A stretch of 64,000 bases of DNA from Cristatella mucedo (GCA_009760855.2 WPIO01000120.1:372001-436000), one strand, 5' to 3'; shown: positions 44,701 to 56,101, numbered from the stretch's first letter. Translations and numbers: made by a program. The notes: generated by a model from the letters alone, not told the origin.

Positions 44701-47700
44701 GCACGCAAAACATGATTAATCCGGATGTAAACCGAAAGGAAAAATCTACAAATAAATATGGTATCGATATCGGAATCATTTCTTACTTTTATTGTTTGCT
44801 TGTTGACCCTTGGTAGATCAAGGAACCTTTATAAAGCTTATATAGGTACATTCTTGTGACTGTTAAAAGGCTTTATTGTCTGTGTGGCTTTTCTCATCTT
44901 GTAAATTCCCTAACCCGGCCATTATTTCGCATATCGCAGTGAAATTTTAAATGCAAGTTAAGTTCTGCTTATAAAGATCAGTCCCACAATAATTTCTCAT
45001 TTTTCAATTGGTTATGTTTTTCTTTCCATGTCCATGGATAGCAATAATGCAGCTCCGTGATGTTTGATGACATGTGCAGCCGATATTCCAATCGATGTAC
45101 GAATGATTGACTTTGTCATTTTTTCAGCATCCTGTGATGATTTCAAGGGTAATTTATTCTCTGAGGTTGCGGATCACAGCTCGGGTAAAGCATTTCGTGG
45201 AGCTGGCATTGAAGATGCCTGATGTGTATAACTTTTATAATATTTGGGGACAAAATCCCTCTGGTGCAGTTCAATGTCCAGGAGAGGCCATACTCTTTCT
45301 GGCCGTTAAACTGTTCAAGAACGTCTTAATTTATTAATTTGTGACAAATTCTGAAACATTCAAGTCTAGAAGTAAAATTTATAGTTTAAAACGTTTAAAT
45401 CTATTGGCTGAGGCTATTCAAAGAGACTAGTTGTCGTTTCGTGTACTCCCATCATTGATCAGTGAGTCAGTAATTGGTGACTTATGCATTTGTTGTTAAA
45501 ATAGAATACAAGGTCACGTTCTTGACAATCAATGTATTCACCATCGCAGAGGATATTAAATCTCTATTCAGGTCAGACCGACAGCCATCAGAGAGGAAAG
45601 CATGTAGTTAGTCTAAAAAAAAAAGAGAAAAAGCAATATCCTTTGTTTCCCAATACCAGGCGAATGTGCTAGCAGGCCTCACTGTCCTGCAGTGGCCTTA
45701 CCTAACCGCTGGGTAAGCAATTAGTTAGATAGCCACTGGTTACTTTAACTGCTGCTCGCAGGTTGGATAAGTTTTGCGGCAGTCAGCAGTTAGCTGCTAG
45801 GCAATAGCAGTAGGTAGTAGGCCATTAAATAAAACAATGCAGTCAGATTTAAAGTTTCAAAATTGCACCGGATACTAGCTCGGCAGTCCCGTAACAGAAT
45901 GCAGCCTCAAAAAATCTATCGATTCCTTCTGCAAACAAAAACTTTGAAGTAGGTTTTCCGGTGCCATGAGTATTTAGACCTCAACTGATTCTATCCTGTT
46001 GGATGTTTTTATCTGTGTGCCTCATTGACGTTTGTTATTTCAGTGATGTCAAATCGAATTTGTGTGCAATCATCGTTAGTAGCTGTGACAGCCGTACGGC
46101 CGAGCATCTGGTGATGGGCAAGCACAATATGATATGCGTGTTAGCTGGAAAAGATGGCTTGTGGCTTGACAGATGTGCGTTGGACAAAAAGGACAACTAG
46201 GTAGAGGAATGTTGAGGCCACGGTGACTCACGGCTTTGCTGCCAGAAGCCCGTGCTCCTTGCTGATGTCAGATATGACGATCACACAGTAGGCTAAGAGT
46301 GAGAAGGCTAAGAGTAATGAGTCGCCTGTGTGGCAATTATGCAGAGGCTTCAAACCGTCTCTTCAGCCTGTAGGTGGCAGCTTCAAGGTATATAAATATA
46401 AATGAAATGAATTATACGAACTACATGCACGGTCTTCTAACGATTTGCCGTTTGTACGAGGTATAGGTAAACAGTTAGATTCCGAATAGCATGTGGTACG
46501 ACGTTTGGCCTGGTGGAGGAGTAGTTCCGAGAGGTAGGATGGAGCCAAAGAATGAAGGTATCTTAAAGTGAGTGAAAAATCTTTGAATTCGATGCATTGC
46601 TTGACTGTTAGCCAATGCCGGTTGGCGAGACATGGTGTGATGCTGCAACTGCCACGCTCGCGACAGACAAGCCTACCTGCAGAGCTTTGCACAAGCTGTA
46701 AGCTTCCGATTGCACATACCGGTAGGCCAGCAAACTGAGTTACAGAAGTAAAGACGGGATGTCACAAATGCATGGACGAACTTAGATGTGGTCTACCTAG
46801 CTAGATGAGCCAGAATTTTGGCAATTTTATGTAGCTGAAAGTAGGCAGACTTGGTTTTAGAGCTGATGTGGTCGTCTAATGAAAGGTCACCTTGGAACGT
46901 GACACCTAGATTCGCATAGATTTAACAGGAGATATGCGGGCAGTGCCAATTTTGAGTGTTAGGCTTTCTAATTTCTGAATTACTCATGGCTTACCCGTAA
47001 GTAATAAGTTAATTTGATCATCCTTTATATCTGGGTAGTTATTGCATGTATCAGATGCTGATAAAAATACATTTCAAATGGTACCAGTAACACCTGCAAT
47101 AGCTGGCGAGCAGTTTTCGGCTTATTTTTTCACTATTGGCAAATCAAAGGACGTTGTAAATTAGTCCAGATCGAGCTGCTAGATTGTAGCCCATATCAGC
47201 TAAATTCACGTTTTTCAATTGATTTGAGGTTATTTCTGGCACAGCCGAGCCGTACGAATCCGGCAGAGCAGCAAACAGATAATTGCAGAAGTTGAGACGA
47301 GATTTCACAAATAAATGTACTTAATTGTAGCCAGGATTCTTTTCTAAGGAGGCCTGACGTTTTGGGATTTTACACAGCTAAAAGTAGAGAGTTAGCTGCC
47401 TGCATCAAATGACGAATGGTTGATATTGCCAGACAGACCTCAGCACTAGCAGATATTCCTAGGACTAGACCCCTGATCATAGTCGCTGTGGAATCTTTTA
47501 TTATTTTGAATTGATAATAAGTTTATTTTGTATCTCTACTGAAACATTAGGACTCTTGTAATTTTTTTCAAGTGAACTCACCAAAGTCAAAATTTCACGA
47601 ACAATTATTCGGTAGATTATTTGATCAGCATGTCATTATCTTTATTGCTGCTCTATTGCTTCACAAATACCAACTATAAAAAGGTTCTTTCGTTTCTTTT

Positions 47701-50700
47701 AAGTTTTTGTTTTGCCAATTCTTGCTCCTAAAAACTGTGGAAGATGGCCATTATTTTCACAAACCTAACCTTTACCTCAGGAAAGATATCTATTAGATAT
47801 TTAGACACGTAAATAAAAAAAACAGACCAATGTTTTACTTAAAATTCAGTATTATAGACAATAAAAAATGAACACAAGTGTAGACGCCTGATACTGAAAA
47901 CACAAAAAATACATTTTAGAGATATTTGCTCTATATTCTTAGTCAATTGCATGAATATGCCCCAAATGTGTCAGTGCGTGTTCTGTTGAACCTGTTAATA
48001 GTACGAGCGAGAATTCACATAAACGATGCAGATTCTATATGGGAGGTACTTTTTACTGCTTATAGGACCATGATAACAAGCAGCTAAGTAGCTCACTCTT
48101 CACAATCGACGTCGTCGATTCGAGTCTTGCACTGGGCGATCCTTTCTTTCCCAGTGGAAGCAGCTGGGAGAGCTGTTGAGGCTCTGCTGCTGCTATACAA
48201 ATAAGGCTATTCAATTCGCCACTGTTTCATTTCATGTACTGACGGAAGTCGGAAATGATTTCTAGGTTTATATGACAAAGATCTCTGATGAATTCTGTGA
48301 GACGTTTTTTGTTTGGTTATTAAGAGATTGTCTCCCGAGCTTCACTACCTAATTGTTTTCATTTGGATCTACGGCACTTTCCTTGCTCACTGACTTGCTG
48401 CTCAAATCTGAAGAGGCTGGCCTCTCTTTGCATTAGTGGGTGCATGGAGCTCGGAGAATTGCAGTGCCGTTGCAATAGATGAAGAAAGGCCAGGTTATGC
48501 AATGTCATATGCGTTCTGGCAGGTACTATGCTTGAATTGGTTCACCTTGCAGAAGTAGTAGTTGCTTCATCGGTGAGCGGTTCAATATAAAATGTGTGTG
48601 GTATAAACTTCGCTGGTCTGCGGAATTAATATTAAGTTTCTTCGTGGATGAATCTGTTTGACTAAACTTTAAAGATGACTGACTAGTGCTCGCCTTCTCA
48701 GCATTCAGAGCTTTTTGGCTGTTCGTGCAGGTAAAATGAAGTGAGCAAGGCGCATGTTCTCGTCCGAGACGAATTCCCCAAAATATGGCCTCTAGACCAC
48801 CCATATTCTAGCAGATATTTCATTTTATTGTACATTTAGCCCTTTTCTTTAGAATCGGAGCTCAATAATAGCAAACAAGCTGCGGAAATCCTTGAAGCTC
48901 TTTGCTGTCATCTCATAAAAATGTATAAACATATCCAGCAGGTGATGAATCCACGCCTCAATGAATCATTCTCCGAGTCAACATTAAATATAGGCAGATA
49001 CCACTGAACCGTTTCACATTTTGTGTACCAACATAAATAAATCTCATTACAGTATAAGTACAAGTGTTGGAACTTAAAAGTGAAGCAGTTCTAAGCTTCA
49101 TAGGTTTTCTAATAAAGATAATTGATAAATCATATTTTCGTAAATAGTTGCACGATCGATTTCATGAAACAACCATTGCTGAGTTGTAAGGGACGCATCA
49201 ATCGGGGCAGTAAAAATCACCAAGTAGGAACCAATCTGGCAGACCCAGACTTATGGGGGGGCTATTATCAGCTCCTGGGATACAAGCCAGTACATATCGA
49301 CTGATGCCATTGACCAGGATCTGGACTGCTAGTCTGAAATAAATTTCATTAATAATACACCGTTGGAAGAAATTCAAAAAAATGTGTTCTACTTTCCATA
49401 CATGAAGTAACTGCAAAGGATTAATGATCTAAATGGCTTTGATTTACGCTATGTATGATGTTTGTACACGAGAACTAGCTTTAAAGGGCTTTTTTATAAT
49501 TTGTTGTGGCTGGCCAGCTGAGGAAGAGCACAGCTGATTGGATGGAACCAAGGTCTTACTGCATTTGTGCATGGCTCTCAGCGAACACAAGTTTCATCTA
49601 ACACAATACTAAAGTTCTTTCAAAATGCATTAAATTGCTAGGCAGAGCTATCGAGATTCTATGAAAGTAAAGCGCATACGTTGTTCACAGCTACAGAGGA
49701 CAGGCTCGTCTCTTCTCTTCTGGAAACGTACAACATGTTTGCAAGACCACATGCTGAAGTGGTGAACGTAACTCTAGATTTCTCTATCGACTTTATTAAC
49801 TATTTGGTGAGTGATACAAGCATAAGGCGTTCAGCTGTGTTTCTCAACTTTTTATGTTGCTCTTTTGTTTTATCAAACTGCTATTTTAGGACGAACGAGA
49901 ACAAGAACTATATGTGTCAGTACTTTTGACAGCGGTAAGTCGCAGATTTTGATTTCCATTGTCGATATCAATTAATAGTCACGGAGAAAACTCATTAAGG
50001 AGCTTGTTTAAAAGAAATCAAAAAATAAAGGTGGCATGTATTTTATAGAATTTGCCATTTGGTCAGTTTATGCAATTTTAAAAATCACAAGAAACTTGAG
50101 CACAAACGTTTTTGAGCAGCCACTATGCAAATGTAATAATTAGCAATAGGTACAATGTCTTAGAAAATTCTAGTTATAATATTTTTCCTTGTGGAATTTT
50201 TATCTTAAAGAACTCTAGAATCAATTTAGAAATTTGCTAGAGCTAAGTTTCAGGAACGTAAAATAGCCAAGTTTTAGATATGAATATCGATCTGTTCATG
50301 CTTTTCCAAGTTTCTGCAATGCATGTTAGAGTGCGTGTTCTTAAAAAACACTATGAGGCATGATTACATTTAGCATGCTTAAGTGGAGTCAAGTGGACAT
50401 AATTATGATTTAGTTTCTTCCTGTATGTTCAGTTCATTTTCGAAGCTCTGCATTTTTAACCAGCATTTTAGCGAGCGTTTTCAGTGAGTATGTCAAAAAT
50501 TGAAGTCACCACCCAACAGCAAAAAATGATAAGGGCACTTAATCGGTTTAAAATTATTAAAAGCGTTAGAAAGTTGTATTTAATTCCAGCGTCCGCAGAT
50601 CAGAATGCATCAAAATGGGATTTATAATGAATCTGTAAGTTTGGTGAAGAACGCTATTTCCAGCGGAATGTATATGAGAATTTGAGCGAACAAATTAATA

Positions 50701-53700
50701 CATTCAGAAAATGCTTGCTGCAATAATTACAATAGTAATTACAGATTGTTTAAATAGAACACCAATACAGCTTCAGTTTCGTTATAAAGCTCTTGACATC
50801 AACATCTGATCAATCAAAACCTCCATCATCTTGACATTGATGGTGGAGTTTTGTAGGGTCAAGTGTCTTCAAAAGCTTCTAAACTTCCATCAAGAAACAA
50901 AATTGGCATTAAGACCAGTGAGCTGATAATCCTTAAGTGTGATTTCTTGTCAGATGTATTAAGTGCTATCTTTCATTATCCTTTAAACCTCCTTCTCTGC
51001 CATGAGCAACATCTTCAGACAGTTATTTAGGAATTTACGTCCATCGGCAGATTCTTCGTTCAACTTCCATTCCAAACGATTCACATTTTGTTTTGACATC
51101 TAGTCGCGATTCTTGCCCCAGGTCTTCTCACAGTTGACAATTCAATTTTAAGAGAGTGGAGGTCACAAGAGGCGTCTTTGAATTTTATATTCGGTTCCTG
51201 ATGTATTTTCTGAACGTGTTCAATAATATTTAATATGTTGCACAAAAAACAGCAACAGAGTCAAACAGTTGAAGTTCAAAATACGATGTAAGACACTGCC
51301 AGCTTCACATATGATTTTAATTTGCCACTCGTGCTCTCAGAAAGTTGCTCTAAAAGACATAAAAAGCTATTTAGTCGATCGTGGATAGCTTTTGCAGCCT
51401 CGACTCTTGTACCCCACCGTGTAGGAGGATCACGTTTTACAGTGATGGCTAAGACTTCTTTCAGTTCTTCTCACCTGAGATTTGATCTTGAAAAGAATAA
51501 GTAGGTGTTCTCTTTTGTTCCAAAAAATTAATGATAGCAGAATCTTGACTTGGAACATGACACGAACATGACATGAACGCTGACAGGTTCAACCTGTTTT
51601 CATCATAGTTTAAAACAAAATTATTTCTCATTTCTAGACAGTATTCTCTTTTAGACACGTGAAAGATAGCCAGACCTGGCGGCTGCATTTTTTTCGTTCT
51701 TCAGCCATTAAGTAGGCCTACCTTCTGTGGTCTAATAGTGCATCGGTGCTCAGTTGAACCACATCACCGCCTATTGTAAAAGCAAAGTCTTCAAGTCGAG
51801 CCAAATATCTGAGTGTTTTACTAATGTTTATTGTTGTTCAGTTTCAGAATTAAGGCCGAGATTCCGGATAGGATTGTCTGTTTGTAAAGCATAATAACAA
51901 AAAATAATAAGTCATTCGTATAGCGCCCTCGAAGAACTAAATTTTTCTCTAGTCATTTTACAAATTTTTTTTATAGAAGTCATTCCCAAATGTTTAGTGG
52001 TAACATCTGCAAGCAGCAGGCATAGTGCAACCATTTACACGCACAAGAGGGTTAAAGCACAAATACCTGCCAACTGCAGTAATAAACAGGTGAATTGTGA
52101 TGTTCTTTAAAATTTCTTCTCGTCGGTGGACGTTGCGACATGTGTCAGTAGTGAGTTCCAGGATTTAGGAGTGCAGGAACTAAGGCCGTGGTCTCCAACA
52201 TTTTGTCATGCACATGAGCCGCAAGAGAAAAAGAGTCAGTCAGTGCCGGAAGTTCGGCACCTAATGCTTCAGTTAAGTCGTCACAACGAGTGTTGACATC
52301 ACCAATAACGAGGAAATGTTGATTTCTGGGACACAGAACTTAAATGAGATCAGAGAAATCTTGATAAATGAGGATTTTTTGTACCTCGTAGGTGATACAT
52401 TACTGCCACCATTGGCAGCTTGTGGTCGGAGCTACATAAAACGAGAGATTCAAAAGGCTGTTTCAAGGGGACTGCAACGGCTTGTTTTAAGGGAGGAGTA
52501 AGTGAAAATGACGACTCGTCCTGTCTAATTGATCTGGGGGTATCAAAAACGAGAAACCCATTAGTGCCATTGGTTATAGTAGGACTGTCAGTCGACTTAG
52601 GCCACGCTGGGTTTAAGTGAGCATCTCCCGATCGCTATCAATAACCATCTAGTGTATTATTAGCGGTTTATTACACATCGAGCGAGCGCTCTATGGACAG
52701 GCATTAAGTTAGGCTGCTGGTATAATAGTCGACCAGATAACCCCCAAGTTCTAGTGATGTACACTGGCTCTCTGTGCATATCGGGAAGGTCTGCATGAGA
52801 AAATCTTGTTAATACCGAACGGGAGGGGCCTTAGCCCGCCCAAGCGGCTCCCTGTGGGCCCTCTTATAGATAAACTCGGGGCATTAATCCCAGTAACCAG
52901 AAACATATCTAGCAAAGAAATTGAATTATAGTAGCTTAACGATAATAGGCATGCATTATCGCACCTAATATGCCTGTTTTTAACTGTTAATGAAATTAAG
53001 TTTTTCAGACGCTTGTTCAGACTCCGATAATTTAAACGACGAATACAGCTAGCTTTCTTCAGCCTATTAGTTTTTCATAGTTAATAATAGTTAATAAATA
53101 ATTATAGTCAACTCAGCCAGTCCCATGAGCTTGATTTAATTCTCCTAGGGGTACAGTATAGAAGAACATAAGCAAGGGACCTAGAAGGAACCCTTTGGGG
53201 ACTGCACGTGTGACTGGTCTGGTGGACTTTACCTGGTCCCCCACACAACACGGCTTGAACAAGAAAAAGTACGATCTGAACCTCGTCTGTCAATAAATCC
53301 TGGTTCTCAATCATTTAAGTAGGATGTCGTGATAAATGGCGTCAGCATCAAGTGATATATTTACCTGCTCTAGGACAGTGACATTCCTGTCATTGTTGCT
53401 GAATAGGTTTTCACTGGTTACTTGGAGGAGAGCTATTTCAGCTAAGTGGTGTCACTTAAATTCCGTTATAAATGTTTCCGACAATGCCGTGTCTAACTAA
53501 CACTGACGCCTATTTTTAAGGGAGGGACAGTATTTCTTTAGATGACATTATCACGATCTTGTATGAGTTACTTCGCTTTTGACAGATCGGAGAGAGAGTT
53601 GTCGGGAAAATAGTCGTCGGCACGAAGCGTCGGTTATCCTGATAGGTAATGAGCTATTCCAGACACTTAATAATATTGCTATTATAAATCAGAGGACCTC

Positions 53701-54331
53701 ATAGTCAGATCACTTCAATCTCATTCTATTTACTGTGCCGCCTGGCCTCTGGTACAGTGAGCGTATGTTGAGGAAAGACATTAGCCCATACAAAAACGAA
53801 GCAAGAAATCTCATTGCGTTTGGTTTTGATTCACAACATGCTTATTGTTAATCTAGAATGTTTTTCTAGTGAATTGAAAGAAATACGTGGAAATAGCATT
53901 ATTGAATTAGAAACGATCTAATTTTCCGCACTAACTGCTTCTTCGTTCAATGCTGCTCATCCGGGGCAGAGGGCGTATAGAAATACCTCTACCGCTTCAA
54001 AATAATTGCTACAAACATTGCAGTTTTGGCACGATCCACGCCTCAGGTGGGACCCAAACAAGTGGAGTGGCATCACTTCGATATCGCTTCCAGCCACAGT
54101 AGTATGGAAACCTGACTTTGCACTCGTGAACTCGTGAGTAAGAGACTGTGCTAATTTTGCTTCGGGTAAAGCTCTAGGGGACTTTTTTACTTTTTAAATA
54201 TGCAATAAATACTGTTTTCTTTATAGGGCAGATGAAATATACCACAAAGAATTTCATTCGCCTTACTTCCTCATTGCGATTGACTACAAGGGAAAAATGA
54301 TTTGGACAACCTATGGGATCAGATCTGTGAG
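40489..54331 (+). CDS. Nicotinic acetylcholine receptor-type subunit, 5' part
   Basis: Partial gene of the Cys-loop ligand-gated ion channel family: a plasma-membrane pentamer gated by acetylcholine or a related ligand. Five exons join in phase (1, 0, 0, 2, 2): signal peptide; N-terminal helix; the 45-nt exon DEREQELYVSVLLTA; the 110-nt exon with FWHDPRLRWDPNKWSG and VVWKPDFALVNS; and an exon with LIAIDYKGKMIWTTYGIRSV. Exon sizes of 45 and 110 nt and the motif order W-x-D-x2-L-x-W-x-P then W-x-P-D are diagnostic. Two pocket aromatics are replaced: loop D Trp by Leu, loop A Tyr by Val. The Cys-loop and helices M1-M4 must lie downstream; I searched to 64 kb without finding them. Introns 1 and 3 are long (9.1 and 4.1 kb) and carry transposons. 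Confidence 0.85.
41461..42321. mobile_element. Nonautonomous DNA transposon nested in the hAT element
   Basis: Matches 59793-60740 at several blocks: tttgacatacgagt near the left end, cgagccgtctctctgccaca, accgactacggcaggaaccg, gggtccggaacggtttaatg, and a right end whose complement is cagtactacttacgagttca. Terminal repeats of the form CAGTRGTACY...TTACGAG suggest a Tc1/mariner-like or similar cut-and-paste MITE. The superfamily is unsure and the left edge approximate. Confidence 0.6.
41718..41790. repeat. Pure GA microsatellite
   Basis: 73 bp of uninterrupted AG repeats inside the nested transposon. The related copy near 59.9 kb lacks it, so it expanded after insertion. Long glutamate/arginine frames across it are artefacts. 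Confidence 0.95.
42668..44415 (+). pseudogene. hAT transposase pseudogene, GTF2IRD2/ZBED-like
   Basis: The order is intact but interrupted. A zinc-finger remnant (CLVCNDTDGTFNSSNLNGA) comes first, then VLTKCIFAAADVI and the first catalytic block LEICSIVLDESC, followed by an in-frame TAA at 43175-43177. The same frame continues FVHGVTPDLEVFDDFLSLVP, then VSVTIDGAPAIAGSSKG with the second catalytic Asp, and VHCIIHQKALCAQA. A frameshift near 43613 precedes EVSWLSRGKAMKPVF. After more breaks comes the C-terminal part (APSDVQLELIELQA to 44180, YSNKQLLSRMKFYKIKLRSQ to 44415). At least one stop and several frameshifts make it non-functional. Same broad group as the 4.6 kb element. Confidence 0.88.
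45128..46200 (+). other. Exon-like chain inside receptor intron 1
   Basis: Three segments with splice-like borders join in phase: 45128-45184 (ASCDDFKGNLFSEV, donor gtaaag), 45550-45571 (EDIKSLF, donor gtcaga) and 46044-46200 (DVKSNLCAIIVSSCD, then ICVLAGKDGLWLDRCALDKK to TAG). Entry is phase 1, so receptor exon 1 could splice here to give a secreted cysteine-bearing protein of about 104 aa in place of the receptor. It could also be chance. No family is recognised. Confidence 0.25.
46380..47040 (-). mobile_element. LINE A fragment, C-terminal domain
   Basis: The minus-strand frame 46692-46363 reads SSAGRLVCRERGSCSITPCL, NRHWLTVKQCIEFKDFSLTL and LHSLAPSYLSELLLHQAK. Upstream, 46740-47040 is the frameshifted RT thumb region (plus text gagctgatgtggtcgtctaa parallels 7151-7170). 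It lies in receptor intron 1, antisense. Confidence 0.85.
47230..47475 (-). mobile_element. Second LINE A fragment
   Basis: Plus text ccggcagagcagcaaacaga, ttgcagaagttgagacgaga and ttcacaaata parallels 7008-7062, so this is a second, more diverged C-terminal piece in the same orientation. It may be a duplicated or separate insertion. Confidence 0.6.
48068..48215 (+). repeat. SINE-2 copy, diverged
   Basis: Contains agctaagtagctcactcttc, the box B-like gtcgtcgattcgagtcttgc, then actgggcgatcctttctttc and the tail ctgctatacaaataaggc. It lies in receptor intron 1. Confidence 0.6.
48216..49690. other. Rest of receptor intron 1, no other feature
   Basis: AT-rich, short frames only. Nothing supportable before the exon 2 acceptor. 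Confidence 0.4.
49691..49806 (+). CDS. Receptor exon 2, N-terminal helix
   Basis: Acceptor acgttgttcacag, phase 1 entry; 116 nt; donor TTG|gtgagtga, phase 0. It encodes TEDRLVSSLLETYNMFARPH, then AEVVNVTLDFSIDFINYL. The pattern ERL-x3-L-x3-YN-x3-RP, then a V-x-V-x-F-type beta strand, is the standard start of mature nicotinic receptor subunits. NVT is a possible N-glycosylation site. Confidence 0.88.
49890..49934 (+). CDS. Receptor exon 3 (45 nt), loop D region
   Basis: Acceptor ctgctattttag, donor GCG|gtaagt, phase 0 at both ends, 15 codons: DEREQELYVSVLLTA. It aligns with the D-E-K-N-Q-x-L-x3-x-W-L block of nicotinic subunits. The position of the conserved loop D Trp is Leu. The 45-nt size equals that of the conserved exon 3 of the family. 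Confidence 0.88.
49935..51890. other. Receptor intron 3, 5' part
   Basis: AT-rich. A short segment, 50590-50634, has a good acceptor (gtatttaattccag) and donor (TCT|gtaagt) with an open 45-nt phase 0 frame, RPQIRMHQNGIYNES, but it does not fit the receptor order. No other feature. Confidence 0.35.
51891..52745 (-). mobile_element. LINE A fragment with internal deletion (tail, C-end, endonuclease)
   Basis: On the minus strand, starting from the 3' end: tail at 51891-51965 (tagcgccctcgaagaactaa), 3' UTR, a short C-terminal piece (52140-52195), then a direct jump at about 52196 into the endonuclease region. Plus text catgcacatgagccgcaaga and caccaataacgaggaa parallels 8906-9010. The whole RT domain is missing. 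It lies in receptor intron 3. Confidence 0.75.
53105..53345 (-). mobile_element. LINE RT fragment, third type
   Basis: The minus-strand frame 53314-53108 reads YFFLFKPCCVGDQ-like sequence, then VTRAVPKGFLLGPLLMFFYT and VPLGELNQAHG in neighbouring codons. This is the RT block VPQGSVLGPLLF-x-x-Y followed by the stretch before YADD. The wording differs from families A and B. It lies in receptor intron 3. Confidence 0.6.
54024..54133 (+). CDS. Receptor exon 4 (110 nt), loop A region
   Basis: Acceptor gctacaaacattgcag, donor TC|gtgagtaa, phase 0 in and 2 out. It encodes FWHDPRLRWDPNKWSGITSI, then SLPATVVWKPDFALVNS. The W-x-D-x2-L-x-W-x-P signature and the W-K-P-D loop A are intact, but the usual loop A Tyr (x-L-Y-N) is Val (A-L-V-N). 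The 110-nt length equals the conserved exon 4. Confidence 0.92.
54227..54331 (+). CDS. Receptor exon 5, loop E region
   Basis: Acceptor tactgttttctttatag, donor GTGAG|gtgaag (weaker), phase 2 at both ends, 105 nt. After completing Ser, it encodes ADEIYHKEFHSPYFLIAIDY, then KGKMIWTTYGIRSV. This fits the segment after loop A leading to G-x-x-x-W-x-x-x-x-I-x-S just before the first Cys of the Cys-loop. The next exon should begin with that Cys; none is found before 64 kb. Confidence 0.88.
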
Positions 54332-56020
54332 GTGAAGGCAGCTTTATTATTCTTTCCCACATTAGTTATTCATCCACTAATTTTTTTAGACAATCGGATG
54401 TACATCTATAAAATTAAACAGATCAAAACTACTGGATTCTTTAAGGCCAGTCGTCAATCCAAGCGCCAGTAGTAAGTTTCTTTGTCGCTGTCCAAGGGGG
54501 CTTTTAAAACTCGCCTGACTAACTTCTGCCAAAATGTGCATATGCTTATGTACAAACTTAATTGTAATGATTCACATAACACTGTTAAAATTTTGGGACG
54601 GAAGTTGTCCACTAGTGATGCACTTCTCCGCCTTCTACCTTCCCTCCTTCTACCTCAGCTTCCTCTGTTTAGCCTAATAAGTAATTGCTTTTAAATTCAC
54701 CGGCCCAGCCTCGGTGAGTGCAGATGCTGGTGCGATCGAATGATTAATATACTAAGCCTTGTGTGTGCTACAATGAGATATTGAGCGTAACATGAATTGC
54801 ACCCTCTAAATATGATCACGATTTCAAAAACTTGAAGTAGTAGTCTGTCCAGGCTCTTAGGACGCTTCGAAGTTAGCTGTCGTTTGCATTTCCTAATAGC
54901 TTGACTTGCTGCCATATCCATAAACACTGACACGGGTTAGTATTATTAATACAAGTCATACTATTTTTCCAGAATCTGTTTATCTCTAACCAATCCGTTA
55001 AAAAATTATAAAAAGAATGGTCAGTATTGAAAGGTGCGAATGCCAGCTTAAATGGGATAACAACTTTAGTCTGCCTACGTTTTTAGGATCATGGGCTTCA
55101 TAATTCAAGACTTCGGTCTACAACCCTCTTTTCATTCATTACGCAAATTCTATTAGGTTTTATATGTCATTAGAGTGTTCAAAATGCGTTTAATTACAAT
55201 CAGCAAGGCTGCATTGTAAAAATTAGGGGTTCCTAATATTGTAATACAGCCAAACTGGTCACCTTTCTATATATGTTGTCTATTCTAATTAATATGTGTA
55301 TATATGCATATCGATATATCTATATAATATCTAATGTCTATTGTAATTGTGTTACAAAGTATGGATCGGTCTTCATCTCATTCAATCAGATGTTTACACT
55401 TTGTGCAAAGTTTTTCACTTTCGCTTGTCTTTCGTGTTTTTTCAAGTTGCCAGAATGCATCTGTTCTCATCGCTATGTACAGAGTCCCCATATTTCTTCG
55501 CTTTAATTTCAAGGCTTTGTCACTCAGTTTTTGTGCCACTATCCTATTGCAGTAGAGCAGAAACACTTTGAAATCACTTTTATAATCCTTCGGCCGCATA
55601 TTTGCTGAATCGACTTCTCACTAATTTCTTAGGACACAACACCGAGCTCGGTATGCTGCTAGTTCTTGCCGACTGGTTAAAATACCGGTGAAGCATGAAA
55701 CCACGAACCAAAATTGTATGAGTCGACATCAACTCGCCGGCGTAGCCCGATTACAGGCTGGGATTCCCTTGGTTTCCGAGCACTGCAGCAATAAAGGGCG
55801 CCCATATGACCCGTGACATATCCACTGCAAAGAGCAGTCCATTTGAAAGGCTCGGATGGCTATTAGTGTCCAGCAGCAACCAAAACTTGTAACTAACTCC
55901 TCTCGTTCGACGTCCACAGCCGCTTGACTCCAAGCCCAGAGGGCTACTCTCTAGTTTCACGTCAAAACCACAAATGGCTGGATATTGAATTACTCTAAGC
56001 CTTTAACGTGGCACAATGAT
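54332..56020. other. Receptor intron downstream of exon 5
   Basis: No Cys-loop exon found. Acceptor-like pyrimidine tracts at about 54394, 54657 and 55443 lead to stops or to sequence without the C-x-x-D-x3-FPFD pattern. Otherwise AT-rich. Confidence 0.4.
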
Positions 56021-56026
56021 AAACTG

Positions 56027-56029
<3 letters not shown>

Positions 56030-56062
<33 letters not shown>

Positions 56063-56064
56063 AA

Positions 56065-56101
<37 letters not shown>

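Noticed and set aside
50590-50634. 45-nt segment with a strong acceptor and donor (RPQIRMHQNGIYNES)
   Set aside because: The phase fits the receptor, but the sequence does not match any expected receptor segment, and exon 3 joins exon 4 directly with the correct family order.
55444-55550. Acceptor at 55443 with phase 2 frame SCQNASVLIAMYRVPIF as the next receptor exon
   Set aside because: Cys falls at the right place, but the C-x-x-D-x3-FPFD-x-Q-x-C pattern is absent and the frame ends at a stop.
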